Part shown: in pieces, positions 39,908-50,560 of the stretch
Layout of the letters: each line of letters starts with the position of its first letter
Position numbering within the stretch: position 1 is the first letter of the stretch
The notes under the pieces: model-generated
Seen by the model: only the letters and a program-made list of their open reading frames with translations
Databases searched by the model: none
Told to the model about the DNA's origin: nothing
Made by a program: the position numbers and the translations under genes
Assembly (NCBI RefSeq): GCF_001983935.1
Contig: NZ_CP017641.1
Location: 248,001 to 312,000 of the forward strand
DNA from: Fuerstiella marisgermanici
GTDB taxonomy: Bacteria > Planctomycetota > Planctomycetia > Planctomycetales > Planctomycetaceae
Length of the DNA stretch: 64,000 nucleotides
Reading direction: 5' to 3'

Positions 39908-40015
39908 ACGCGTCTACAGCGAATCTCGCTGACTTATGGCCGCGGAGCAAGCGTTTCAGACGACAAAGGCTGTTTGCCACGAGCCCGAAACGTCCACAAC
40001 AAAAGGTGAAATGCT

Positions 40016-41422
40016 CTAACCGGCCTCGCGACACTGTTCCAGTTGTCCCAGCCGGTTGTACAAGGTTTTCAGAGCGATACCCAGTTCTTTGGCTGCACTC
40101 GGCTTATCGCCTTCGTGCTTTTCGAGGACGTGCAGGATCATTTGGTCCTCCATTTCCCGCAGAGTTCTGGGTTCGTCGCCAAACTGAATGCCGTCTGAAG
40201 AAGCGGACGGTGTGCTGCCACCTTTAATCATGCTGCGAGGCAGATCTTCAGGCATGATGCACTTGCCATCGGACAAAATCATGGCGTGTTCCATGACGTT
40301 GGCTAGCTGGCGTACGTTGCCAGCCCATTCCTGCGATTTCAACAATGCGATCGTCTCCGGGGCCAGGATGGATTCCGGGGCGGTTTCTCGTTTTAGGTGG
40401 CGAGCGATCAGGTGACGAGCCAGAGCGGGAATGTCGTCGCGGCGTTCTCGCAATGGCGGCAGGTGAATTTCAAACGTGTTGACTCGAAACACGAGGTCTT
40501 CGCGAAACGTGCCCGCTTCGACCATTTCCTGCAGGTCGCAGTTGGTCGCACACACAATTCGCACGTCGACTCGGAACGGTTCGTTTTCGCCGACGCGCCG
40601 GACCTCGCCGGACTCCAAAAATCGAAGCAGCTTGACCTGCATCGACTTGTCTAGTTCGCCCAGCTCGTCCAAAAACAGAGTTCCGCCGTTGGCGACTTCG
40701 AACAGGCCAGTGCGCGCCGTGTCGGCTCCGGTGAAGGCACCTTTGCGGTGTCCGAAGAACTCACTTTCGACCAGATTCTCGGGGATTGCTCCACAGTTGA
40801 CCGCCACAAATGGCGCGTCTGCTCGTTCGCTTTGTTCGTGAACGCGGCGAGCCACCATTTCCTTGCCGGTACCCGTTTCGCCCAGAATCAGAACTGCGGA
40901 ATCCGTCGGTGCGATCTTCTCGATCAGCGTTTTGACGCGTTCCATCGATTTCGATTCGCCGATCAGATCCGAGCGACCCTCAACCTGTTTCAGGCGGCTC
41001 TCCAGCGCCGTATTCTTATTCTGCAGACTCTTCTTGTCGCCGATTCGCTGCAACACTGCCGAAATTTCGAACAGGGAAACCGGCTTCGGCAAGAAGTCGT
41101 AGGCTCCCATTCGAATGGCTCGGATCGCATCGTCCATGCTGCCGTGACCGGTGCTGATTACGTAATCCGTTTCCGGAGAATGCTCACGCAACTGGTCGAT
41201 GACATCCCATCCGCTGCCGCCGGGCATACGGAGATCGACAATGGCCGCGTCGAACGTGTTCTTGCTGACCGCTTCGATGGCTTCGCCCGGAGACCGGCAA
41301 ATCGTGGCCGTGTGACCCATGCGAGGAAGTTCGGATTCCAGCAGCCCGGAAATGGACTCATCATCATCGACGAACAGGACGCGCAGTTTGTGCTTGGAAG
41401 ATTGAGACACGGCCAACTCCAT
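40016..41422 (-). CDS. Sigma-54-dependent response regulator (NtrC/AtoC type)
   Basis: A 468-residue three-domain regulator. Receiver: acidic pair FVDDDE (residues 18-22), phospho-acceptor Asp63 in IVDLRMPGG, conserved Thr/Ser and Lys113 in LPKPVS. AAA+ domain: Walker A GETGTGKE (181-188), the sigma-54 contact loop GAFTGA (228-233), Walker B GGTLFLDEL and an arginine-finger region. C-terminal Fis-type helix-turn-helix: SAAKELGIALKTLYNRLGQ. It activates sigma-54 promoters by ATP hydrolysis when phosphorylated. The start at 41422 is chosen because the receiver begins about 12 residues later and GGAG lies ten bases upstream; the frame runs back to 41524. No histidine kinase gene is adjacent. Targets unknown; acs and the giant gene are its neighbours. 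Confidence 0.93.
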   Translation of the reverse strand: MELAVSQSSKHKLRVLFVDDDESISGLLESELPRMGHTATICRSPGEAIEAVSKNTFDAAIVDLRMPGGSGWDVIDQLREHSPETDYVISTGHGSMDDAIRAIRMGAYDFLPKPVSLFEISAVLQRIGDKKSLQNKNTALESRLKQVEGRSDLIGESKSMERVKTLIEKIAPTDSAVLILGETGTGKEMVARRVHEQSERADAPFVAVNCGAIPENLVESEFFGHRKGAFTGADTARTGLFEVANGGTLFLDELGELDKSMQVKLLRFLESGEVRRVGENEPFRVDVRIVCATNCDLQEMVEAGTFREDLVFRVNTFEIHLPPLRERRDDIPALARHLIARHLKRETAPESILAPETIALLKSQEWAGNVRQLANVMEHAMILSDGKCIMPEDLPRSMIKGGSTPSASSDGIQFGDEPRTLREMEDQMILHVLEKHEGDKPSAAKELGIALKTLYNRLGQLEQCREAG

Positions 41423-41524
41423 GGCAAATCCGCTCCGAAATCCGTCCGAAGCGTTGGTTTTGAGATCATTTCTGCCGAAGAGACTCGCGCATCGGCGAGG
41501 TGAGAGAGGTTCGACGACACGCAT

Positions 41525-41788
41525 TCATATCAGATGTGTCCCCGCGCGACAACGTTCATTGCGCAGCCGAAATACCCTCGAATTGTCCACAAAACGCCTC
41601 GCAGGGGCCTCCGAAACAGCTTCGGAGGCCCTGAGTGCGAATCATCGGAAAAAGCAAAATACGTCCGACGCCAAGCCCTGTCACCTAACCGGTGACCGGC
41701 AAGACGCTAGCCGCCGGTGGAACGAAAACCCCGCTGCCAGCGGATTCGTCCACGAGTTCCTGGGCAATTTTAAATTGCGGGACAGAGG
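41525..41788. other. Intergenic region between acs and the response-regulator gene
   Basis: No gene seen. It contains a perfect 11-bp hairpin (41605-41631), annotated separately. Confidence 0.4.
41604..41632 (-). terminator. Candidate terminator-like hairpin downstream of acs
   Basis: GGGCCTCCGAA (41605-41615) pairs perfectly with TTCGGAGGCCC (41621-41631) around a five-base loop. It lies about 160 bases after the acs stop codon in the direction of transcription. No T-run follows directly on the minus strand (only TTTT about 15 bases on), so it may be a weak or factor-dependent terminator or an RNA-processing site. Confidence 0.35.
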
Positions 41789-43738
<1,950 letters not shown>

Positions 43739-43945
43739 GGCTGGTAGGTCTCGCTCTGGTAGGCTCAGGTTCGTTGCGGTGCTCGCGAAAATGGCGCGGC
43801 AGGTGACTTGATAAGTGGCACCTTTATTAGCGACGTGTTCCGCAATTGTCCATCAAGCGAGCGGCATTCTTGATGTTCCGGCGGCAGCCTGGCGAATGTG
43901 CAGAATCACAGGCCGCAGAACCAGTAGGGTTTGAAAACAGCGAAT

Positions 43946-45619
43946 TTAGGGCAACGTTTTCGGTGCGGACAGCGCCAACCCACTTTCGTCCGCCTGCGTC
44001 AACCGGGTTGCGGTTGCGAGCGTCGCTGCTGGCCGATTTTCAGCGGCCAGCTTAGCCAGCGGGGTCGCTCCAGTTTGCGTGGTGAGGCAGCTGATTGCGG
44101 TGCCCGGGCCGTTGGATTCGAGTTGCCATACCGTTCGATCAGAAAAGTAGGCTCGCAATTTCGAATCGCGTTCTTCACCCAGGCTGCGTGCCCAGACGAC
44201 CCGCGCGGCGTCGATGTCGGCTCGGTTGTAAACCCATTCTTCGTGTGTCGTGTGGCCAGACCCGTAGGTGACCAGGACCAGGTGATCGCCGGGTTGCTCG
44301 TGAAGTTGCTGCGTCACACGTTGCCGCATCGCTCCGAAATTCTGGTCGGCTTCGCCGCGCACATGAGCCGTCTCCAGACTTAGCTTCAACGTCAGCAGCA
44401 ACGCGACCACAGCCACTGGCTGAATGGAAGGCAGGCGTCTGCGGGCCAGGACGTGCAGGTATCGGACGGCCTGTACGAACAGCAGAAGAATCAGCGGAGC
44501 CGTCGGCGCTAGATATCTCGGGTTAGCAAAAACGGCGACGGCTGACACGCACAGCATCAGAGATATCAGCACGAATGGCTGCCGCAGCTTGCGGCTTCGC
44601 AACAGCGGAACAGCAAGAAGCAGAAAGAGCACAGGGAGCGGCACGTAAAAGAAGTAGATGTCACTGAGCATGTCCAGTTTTGTGCTGAGAATGCCACTGA
44701 ACGTCTGCTGTTGGCGGAACCAGTCCATGGACCAGTCGGCATGGTACGCTCGCAACGCCGGATGACTGTAACTGCGGTCTTCCGGTGGCGACTGCCACAC
44801 AAACAGCGGACAAATGCCGTACGTTTCTTCGTGGATCTGATAGGCCATCCGAGTTGGCGAACCGGTCACTTCATAATTGACCCATCCCAGCAGCGACAGC
44901 CCGCCTGCCATAAGCAACGAGAACGGCAGGATGGTGCGGAAGACCAGTTGGTTTGCTGAAGGCGGCGATTTCCGGACCCACTCAACAATGACGCAGCCGC
45001 CGCACAAGATGCACAACATCAGTCCTTCATACGGGCGACTGGCAGCCAGAAGAATGGCTCCCGTCGCCATTAGGGCTGAACTAAAAATGGAAACCGAATT
45101 CGCCAAACGCGGGACGGCGCCGAACACCAGAATCCCACCCAGCAGAGCTAGGTTTTCTACGAAAAAGCACTGCCCCAGGTAGACCTGAAGGTTTGGATGC
45201 AACGCAAACAGCAGTCCGCCGTTAAAGGCCCATCGCCGCGGCATGAAACCAAGCAGCATCCAATAGAAGGCTGCGGTTGCCAGTGCTGTGATGCACCACA
45301 CGCCGACGATTGGTCGACCGAACACAACCTGTCCGAACGCGAGAACCGCTCCGGGGCCCGGCGGATACTTCGATGCGTAGCTGGGCTGCTGTATGATGTG
45401 GAAGGATTCGAAGTGTTCCCACATCGGGTGCGACGGATTGGTCACACGTCCTTCGACAAACGTATCGGCCGCTAACAGTTTGCTGAATTCGTCGTGCAGG
45501 CTGGCGGTCGGCGGCTGAATCCATGAGATCGCAGCGGCGATGACGAACGCCAGCACAGCCAGGCTGGCGGCCGACGACGTGTGTGTGCGCCTCAGTCGTT
45601 GAAGAATATGCGATGTCAT
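43946..45619 (-). CDS. Polytopic membrane glycosyltransferase, GT-C-like
   Basis: About 557 residues with a first transmembrane helix (SLAVLAFVIAAAISWI) followed by a conserved loop ASLHDEFSKLLAADTFVEGR, whose acidic residues match the catalytic-loop position of GT-C enzymes, then HIIQQPSYASKYPPGPGAVL and about ten more hydrophobic segments. GT-C enzymes take sugars from polyprenyl-phosphate donors and transfer them on the outer face of the membrane. The ~120-residue C-terminal tail is soluble. The ATG at 45619 gives a normal short cytoplasmic N-terminus. The frame is open to a TTG at 45676 overlapping the upstream stop, so coupling from that TTG is an alternative. Third gene of the GT2-methyltransferase-GT-C operon. 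Confidence 0.8.
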   Translation of the reverse strand: MTSHILQRLRRTHTSSAASLAVLAFVIAAAISWIQPPTASLHDEFSKLLAADTFVEGRVTNPSHPMWEHFESFHIIQQPSYASKYPPGPGAVLAFGQVVFGRPIVGVWCITALATAAFYWMLLGFMPRRWAFNGGLLFALHPNLQVYLGQCFFVENLALLGGILVFGAVPRLANSVSIFSSALMATGAILLAASRPYEGLMLCILCGGCVIVEWVRKSPPSANQLVFRTILPFSLLMAGGLSLLGWVNYEVTGSPTRMAYQIHEETYGICPLFVWQSPPEDRSYSHPALRAYHADWSMDWFRQQQTFSGILSTKLDMLSDIYFFYVPLPVLFLLLAVPLLRSRKLRQPFVLISLMLCVSAVAVFANPRYLAPTAPLILLLFVQAVRYLHVLARRRLPSIQPVAVVALLLTLKLSLETAHVRGEADQNFGAMRQRVTQQLHEQPGDHLVLVTYGSGHTTHEEWVYNRADIDAARVVWARSLGEERDSKLRAYFSDRTVWQLESNGPGTAISCLTTQTGATPLAKLAAENRPAATLATATRLTQADESGLALSAPKTLP

Positions 45620-45672
45620 GGCCTGTTTCGCCTGATGTGAACTCGCCGTCAGATGTCGAGCTGTCGCCCGTT

Positions 45673-46368
45673 TCAAACGCGGCCGATAAACATCAGCTTG
45701 CCCCAGTGAGTCACTAACCGCTCAGTTGTGAAGGCAAACTTGAGGATCTCCAGAATCGGCGCGGGCTGGTATCGCCACTGGTCGTACGTTTCACGTTCGT
45801 GAATGTAGAGTTCCTCAAAGGCATCCAGTTTGTCCCAAAGTCGCCGTGCGGTCGGCGAGGCGGATGCGGCGTGAACCATTCGCAGGAAGAGCGTGTTCCA
45901 CGGTTCGACGATCAGAAACCGTCCGCCCGGTTTTAGAACTCGCTTTACTTCGTCGACTGTTTTCTGCACATCGGCGGGAAAGTCCGGCAAGTGATGCAGG
46001 CCGCCCTGCACCGCGATTACGTCGCGTGACGAATCATCGAACGGCAGCTTGCGGCAATCGGCCACGTAGCATTTTGCAGGTCCGTCGTATTGAGAAATCA
46101 GGTTGGCAGACAGGTCCGCTCCTTCAAGATTTTTGAAGCCAAGTTGCTGCCACGCAATTAACCCCGCTCCTCGACCACAGAAGATTTCAACCACGGACAG
46201 GTTGCGGTCCCACTGTTCGCAGCCGAACCAGCGCAGTCGCTTGCGGAATTTTTTGATCTCCTGCTCCGGCGTTTCAAACCGAGCGAACGCGCGTTCCCAT
46301 GCGTCGTCGCATGAGACCTGGCCTTCGTCGATGTGAACAAGTTGCGGAGCTTCAAGTGTTGCTGTCAT
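45673..46368 (-). CDS. Class I SAM-dependent methyltransferase
   Basis: A 231-residue Rossmann-fold methyltransferase. Motif I is VVEIFCGRGAGL (59-70), with the acidic residue of the second strand in LEGADLSANLI, a motif II-like CRKLPFDDSSRDVIAVQGGL containing the HHLPD that follows, and the post-motif VKRVLKPGGRFLIVEPWN. This is the Methyltransf_11 pattern seen in small-molecule, sugar or lipid methylation. It sits between two glycosyltransferase genes and ends at the upstream-most possible start of the next one, so it probably modifies the same glycan or lipid product. The acceptor cannot be deduced. Confidence 0.88.
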   Translation of the reverse strand: MTATLEAPQLVHIDEGQVSCDDAWERAFARFETPEQEIKKFRKRLRWFGCEQWDRNLSVVEIFCGRGAGLIAWQQLGFKNLEGADLSANLISQYDGPAKCYVADCRKLPFDDSSRDVIAVQGGLHHLPDFPADVQKTVDEVKRVLKPGGRFLIVEPWNTLFLRMVHAASASPTARRLWDKLDAFEELYIHERETYDQWRYQPAPILEILKFAFTTERLVTHWGKLMFIGRV

Positions 46369-46414
46369 CGGGACGATTTCGCTTTCATGTGTGAATGTTT
46401 TTCTGGCAGCAGGT

Positions 46415-47728
46415 CTATCGCCGGGCCATCAGCAGGATGCTTAGGAAGAAGCTGGATAGCGTTGTCTGGCAGCCCAACGCGACCAGTGTGACGCCTGGAA
46501 TCACCCATCGCATCGTGCTGCCATAGTCGAGCGGTCCGAAGTCAACGGCGCTCCACTTGGCTACGGCCGCGCCCAGTAGAAACACTCCGCCGGTCAACGC
46601 CGCTCCGCCAATGATCAGGCCGCGTTCCAATGTCGCCGTGCGGAAGAACCACTTCATTCGAGGACTGTCCGGCATCAGCCGTTCGGAGATTGCGAATGTG
46701 CGAGTGAACATCCCGAACTGCAGACACTGGTAGCCGACCAAAATCGACAGGCTGGCATACAGCAGCGAATGAGCTCCCAAAGTTGCTCCCATGATCGTAG
46801 TGCCGGGAAACGCAAGGCCGCCTACGGCGACTCCGGCAAACATCAGCAACAGTCCGGGGACAAAAAACAGCCACGTCGGGCTGTACATCAGAAAGAAGCG
46901 AAGAGTCCTCCAGCCGTCTCTGAAGGTGCGAAGGTGTGGTGCGTGAGCCTTCCGGCCATCCGGATGGAGCGTGATCGGCGTTTCGGCAATGTCCACGCCG
47001 AACAGGCTGCTTTTGATGATCATTTCGGTTGCGAATTCCATCCCGGAACAACGCAAATCCAGTTGGTCGTACAGCTTCCGCGTGAAGCCACGTAGTCCGC
47101 AATAGACATCGTGGATCGGCGCAGAAAACATGTGGCGCACCATCATGGAAAACATGGGGTTGCCCAGCCATCGATGCAGCAGCGGCATTGCGCCCGGTTT
47201 GATGGTGCCTCCACCGCCTGGCAGCCGACATCCCTGCACCAGGTCATGCCCGTCTCGCAGCCGTTCGACGAATGTGGGAACTTCCAGAAAGTCGTAGCTG
47301 TCGTCCGCGTCACCCATGATGACAAACTTGCCGCGCGCCGCTTCGATCCCGCCCATTAGCGCGCTGCCATAGCCTTTTTCGCGGACATGGACGACGCGTG
47401 CGCCGCAGATGTTTGCGATTTCAATGCTGCCGTCCGTGCTTCCGTTATCGGCGATCACCACTTCGCCGCGAATGCCGGCTTCCTTCATGGATTGCTGAGC
47501 TTTGCGGATGCAGACTTCGAGCGTATCCGCTTCATTCAGGCAGGGCATCACAACAGAGACCTCCGGCGGAACTTCCGGTGCTGGAGTCTCTGAATCGGTC
47601 GTGTCACAACTTGTCAGACACTCGTGAATTGCTTTTTCCGCCTGGCGGAGTTGAGCGATCACGCCATCGTCGATGACAAACGGTTGTTGAGTTGCTTCGA
47701 CGACAGTAGAGGGAGAAGGAAGTGCCAT
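46415..47728 (-). CDS. Family 2 glycosyltransferase (polyprenyl-phosphate sugar synthase-like) with membrane anchor
   Basis: A 437-residue GT-A enzyme. Catalytic domain: VSVVMPCLNEADTLE (57-71), VVIADNGSTDGS (90-101), the DXD-type motif MGDADDSYDF (138-147), LVQGCRLPGGG and CGLRGFTRKLYDQ. After about residue 290 there are four hydrophobic segments (WLFFVPGLLLMFAGVAVGGL and others). This is the layout of dolichol/undecaprenyl-phosphate mannose or glucose synthases, which charge a lipid carrier on the cytoplasmic face. A GT-C-type enzyme, which would use such a donor, is encoded two genes on. It is the first gene of the operon, with a likely promoter just upstream. Confidence 0.9.
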   Translation of the reverse strand: MALPSPSTVVEATQQPFVIDDGVIAQLRQAEKAIHECLTSCDTTDSETPAPEVPPEVSVVMPCLNEADTLEVCIRKAQQSMKEAGIRGEVVIADNGSTDGSIEIANICGARVVHVREKGYGSALMGGIEAARGKFVIMGDADDSYDFLEVPTFVERLRDGHDLVQGCRLPGGGGTIKPGAMPLLHRWLGNPMFSMMVRHMFSAPIHDVYCGLRGFTRKLYDQLDLRCSGMEFATEMIIKSSLFGVDIAETPITLHPDGRKAHAPHLRTFRDGWRTLRFFLMYSPTWLFFVPGLLLMFAGVAVGGLAFPGTTIMGATLGAHSLLYASLSILVGYQCLQFGMFTRTFAISERLMPDSPRMKWFFRTATLERGLIIGGAALTGGVFLLGAAVAKWSAVDFGPLDYGSTMRWVIPGVTLVALGCQTTLSSFFLSILLMARR

Positions 47729-48052
47729 AGCCTGCCATCGCGAAGTGGGGTTTCTTGTTTGAATGTGTCCGCCACGGATGCCACGTTGCGGATAGTAAAC
47801 ATACCCCTTCCACTGACACTGTCAAAAAATCCGATTGCTGAAGCCGCGCGCTTTGGAGACGCCTGTATGGGTCGCGGCGATTGTCGGTATTGTCGGGCCG
47901 ATGATGGCTGCTAAATCGGTCCTTGTGGAATTGGGGCGGGGTGTGTGGCCGGCGTTGGAGCAAGAAACGAGTGAAACCCCGGTGTTCGTTTCGCTCAATC
48001 TAACCTCGGCCAACCTCGAAGGAAGCGTGCTTCCACTTCGGTGCGGAGATCT
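47729..48052. other. Intergenic region upstream of the glycosyltransferase operon
   Basis: It contains the candidate operon promoter (47798-47825, minus) and, near 48017-48040, a small hairpin (GGAAGCGTGCTTCC core) just after the stop codon of the transporter gene that could help end its transcript but lacks a T-run. Short reading frames here are not supported. Confidence 0.4.
47798..47825 (-). promoter_or_regulatory. Candidate sigma-70-type promoter of the glycosyltransferase operon
   Basis: On the minus strand a perfect TTGACA (47825-47820) is followed after 16 bases by TATGTT (47803-47798). Transcription would start about 60-65 bases before the ATG of the GT2 gene. Confidence 0.5.
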
Positions 48053-49831
48053 TTAGTACGACAGCACAGCACCGACGTGCAGCCGGCCTTTGCTGTTTTC
48101 GGCCAGCTTGTCTCGCAACGGATAGCCGTAGTCGAGCCGTAGCGAGCAGTTCGGATCGATCGAATACCTAAGCCCCACACCGGTACTCGCGAGAAATTCC
48201 TGGTCCGGTGAATTCAACGCGGCGTCGTACGCGCCCCAGTTAAACTGCTGGCCTGCGTCCAGAAAGGTAAGCAGAGTCAGCGAGGTTTGCTTGTCGTTGC
48301 AGCAGCCAATGATCGGCTTCGAGCGGTATTCCATGTTCAGAATATAGCCCGAATCGCCGTTGACGGTCCGCATGTCGTACCCGCGAATCGTGTCGTAACC
48401 GCCAAAGCCAAGCTGTTCTGACGGAAGAAGTTTGTAACTGCCAAGTTGCCCGGTCGCTCGCACAAACAAGTCACTGCGAGCACCCACTTCGTACAGGCGT
48501 TCTACATATCCGCGACCGTAGCCGTACAGTGATTTCGCTCCGGAACGAAATCGTGAAAAGTCCGAATCGCGATTTGACGACAGCAGGTGGCCCGGGCTGA
48601 AGTAGCCGTCGACACCGTAGGCCGTGTAGCCATCGTCGTACTGTTGCCGGCTACCTAACCCGGCCATGAAGTTCACAACGTGAACGTCACTTGACTGAAT
48701 ATTGGTGCCACCGAAGTCCAGATCATTATCCGTGCCTTTGACATCCAGCCCGAAGTGCATCTCATCCAACCGGCAGTTGTCTTCGTGTAGTGGATGATTG
48801 TATCGCAACGAAACCTGCCACATGCGACCGTCCGTCGGATCGCCGGCCACGGGCAACAGGTTATCCAGATTTCCGTAACTTCCGTAGATGGTCCATGAAT
48901 CACGGTTGTCGAAAATTGGGGCCGTGTATGTGAACGAATGCACGCCAACGCGACCGGCCAGTTGAGCGTCCGCTTCAAATTGATAACTGAACTGTCCGTC
49001 GTCCCCTTTGGGATTCGCTCGGTTAAAGCCGAATACCATCCGTTCGCGGTTGGTGGATCGAGTTCCCGTGTCGCGGTAACCAACAAAGCCTCGCATTGGC
49101 CGCTGTTCGCAAACACTGTAGACGACATCCGTTGTGCCCGCCGCCTGTCCCGGTTCCAGCGTTACGCCGACGGTGCGATATGGGTTCTTGTTGTACCACA
49201 GCAGTTCGTTTTCCAGTGACGCCACAAAGATGTTCTGCCCGGGCCGCAGCCAGCTTTGCCGCTGCAGCAGACAATCGTCGAAGTGGCAGTTGCCTCGAAA
49301 ATCGATTCTGCCGATTTTCGACTCCGTGATCACAACCTGCACGACTCCGTCGGTGATGTCCTGACCGGGCGGCATGTGAACTTCGACCACGGGCTGCCCG
49401 TTGTTGCGGTACATCGTGACGATGTGTTGAGCCAACTGATTGAGCGCCAGAATGGAAATGGGCTGCCCGAGATACGGCTGCATTTCTGACTTGAACCCGT
49501 CGCCGCGAGCCACCGTCAGGTCGGCTTTGGGGTCGAGTCGAATGCCTTCGAACGGCTTGATGGGATCCTGAAGGCGGCTTTCGTCAGCCAGGATCATCAC
49601 GCCCTTCAGTTCCTCAATGATCACCTCCGGCGAACCATCGGCATACGTCGCAGGCGGAACGGGCAGGTTTACGACATTGCGTCCGGTGGTCGGAGTGTCC
49701 GGCCGGTAGCGGTCCATGTCCTGAGCGGCAAGCGGCACGCTGCACGAAACACTGGCGACAATCGTCAGCAGGAAGGCAGCAGAACGCGGCCGACCTCTTT
49801 TGATGGCCAGCGGTGCGAAGCGATGTGGCAT
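48053..49831 (-). CDS. FhaC/ShlB-type outer-membrane transporter (two-partner secretion TpsB)
   Basis: A 592-residue Omp85-superfamily protein. A signal peptide (residues 1-35, ending SVPLAAQ) is followed by a proline-rich linker, POTRA-type regions (KGVMILADESRLQDPIKPFE; YLGQPISILALNQLAQHIVT ... NGQPVVEVHMPPGQDITDGV) and a 16-strand-type beta-barrel with the lid-loop motif TIRGYDM and a closing strand LHVGAVLSY, which ends in an aromatic residue as barrels do. Family members export large beta-helical TpsA proteins. I chose ATG 49831: it opens directly into the signal peptide and has AAGGA eight bases before it. The frame continues to 50041 without a plausible signal. No TpsA gene is adjacent. 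Confidence 0.9.
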   Translation of the reverse strand: MPHRFAPLAIKRGRPRSAAFLLTIVASVSCSVPLAAQDMDRYRPDTPTTGRNVVNLPVPPATYADGSPEVIIEELKGVMILADESRLQDPIKPFEGIRLDPKADLTVARGDGFKSEMQPYLGQPISILALNQLAQHIVTMYRNNGQPVVEVHMPPGQDITDGVVQVVITESKIGRIDFRGNCHFDDCLLQRQSWLRPGQNIFVASLENELLWYNKNPYRTVGVTLEPGQAAGTTDVVYSVCEQRPMRGFVGYRDTGTRSTNRERMVFGFNRANPKGDDGQFSYQFEADAQLAGRVGVHSFTYTAPIFDNRDSWTIYGSYGNLDNLLPVAGDPTDGRMWQVSLRYNHPLHEDNCRLDEMHFGLDVKGTDNDLDFGGTNIQSSDVHVVNFMAGLGSRQQYDDGYTAYGVDGYFSPGHLLSSNRDSDFSRFRSGAKSLYGYGRGYVERLYEVGARSDLFVRATGQLGSYKLLPSEQLGFGGYDTIRGYDMRTVNGDSGYILNMEYRSKPIIGCCNDKQTSLTLLTFLDAGQQFNWGAYDAALNSPDQEFLASTGVGLRYSIDPNCSLRLDYGYPLRDKLAENSKGRLHVGAVLSY

Positions 49832-50560
49832 GCTGCGAATTCCTTTTCTGTTCCACTGCAGGACGTGGTCCACAATCGTGAACGCGGAGCCAAAAGGCAG
49901 GGTTGATCGCAAGATCAATACAGCGCAATCCGTCGCGCGGTCTTCGGGCATCTCATTGAAAGGATCGGTAGGGCCTGGCTCGCGAATAGACCAAACCCGG
50001 CTTAGCCCGTATCTGCGGCGCTTGCAGAAAAACGGGTGCAACGGACAGAATCGTCGCAGTTGTTACAACCGTCAAAGTCGGCGCAGCACAGTGCTTCCGG
50101 ACCAGCGGGTGCAGCGCAGTGGTTGCAGAGTGGACCAAGCGCGAGGTCCCTGACGCACGGCGCTGCGGTGCTCGCGATGTTCACTGCAGCAGAATGAATT
50201 GGCAACTATCTAACTGGACAGCGCCATGTCGGTGCTAATGGTAACCCGAAGTGTAAGCGAGGGATCGAGTTGCGACGAATCCCTCGCTTACGCATCGGGT
50301 TACCCAAAACACGGCCCAATGACCAAAGGTGGCGCTATCCAGCTAATCAAACGCACAGAAGGTTTGATGACATGCGCTGACGGTCTCGCAGTCACGATAG
50401 ATGCAATCTCTTATTACCGCATCCCGCATGATAAGGACATCTGCCCTGCGAACGCGGCTAACGCGTTGGGCACACGTCAGTCCGCGGATTTCGCCGAATC
50501 GGCTTCCCCGGAAACGCCCAACGTCAACTGCAACTATTCCTGCAATCTTCTGCGTGTAAA
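49832..50560. other. Intergenic region upstream of the TpsB-type transporter
   Basis: No real gene seen. It contains a palindromic dispersed-type repeat (50240-50304) that accounts for the short frame at 50226-50600. The rest shows nothing I can name. Confidence 0.4.
50240..50304. repeat. Palindromic repetitive element
   Basis: A 25-base left arm (50240-50264; GGTAACCCGAAGTGTAAGCG...) and right arm (50280-50304) are inverted copies matching in 23 of 25 positions around a 15-base loop. The peptide read through it (TRSVSEGSS...SLAYASGY) recurs, from memory, in small 'hypothetical proteins' of planctomycete genomes, which suggests a widespread REP/MITE-like element. Confidence 0.7.

Noticed and set aside
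10541-39907. Long minus-strand frames inside the giant gene (for example near 14024-15163 and 26387-27280)
   Set aside because: They are antisense frames caused by the biased composition of the giant gene; none shows domain features.
47822-48056. Short frames on both strands upstream of the glycosyltransferase operon
   Set aside because: They overlap the likely promoter of the operon and have no recognisable features.
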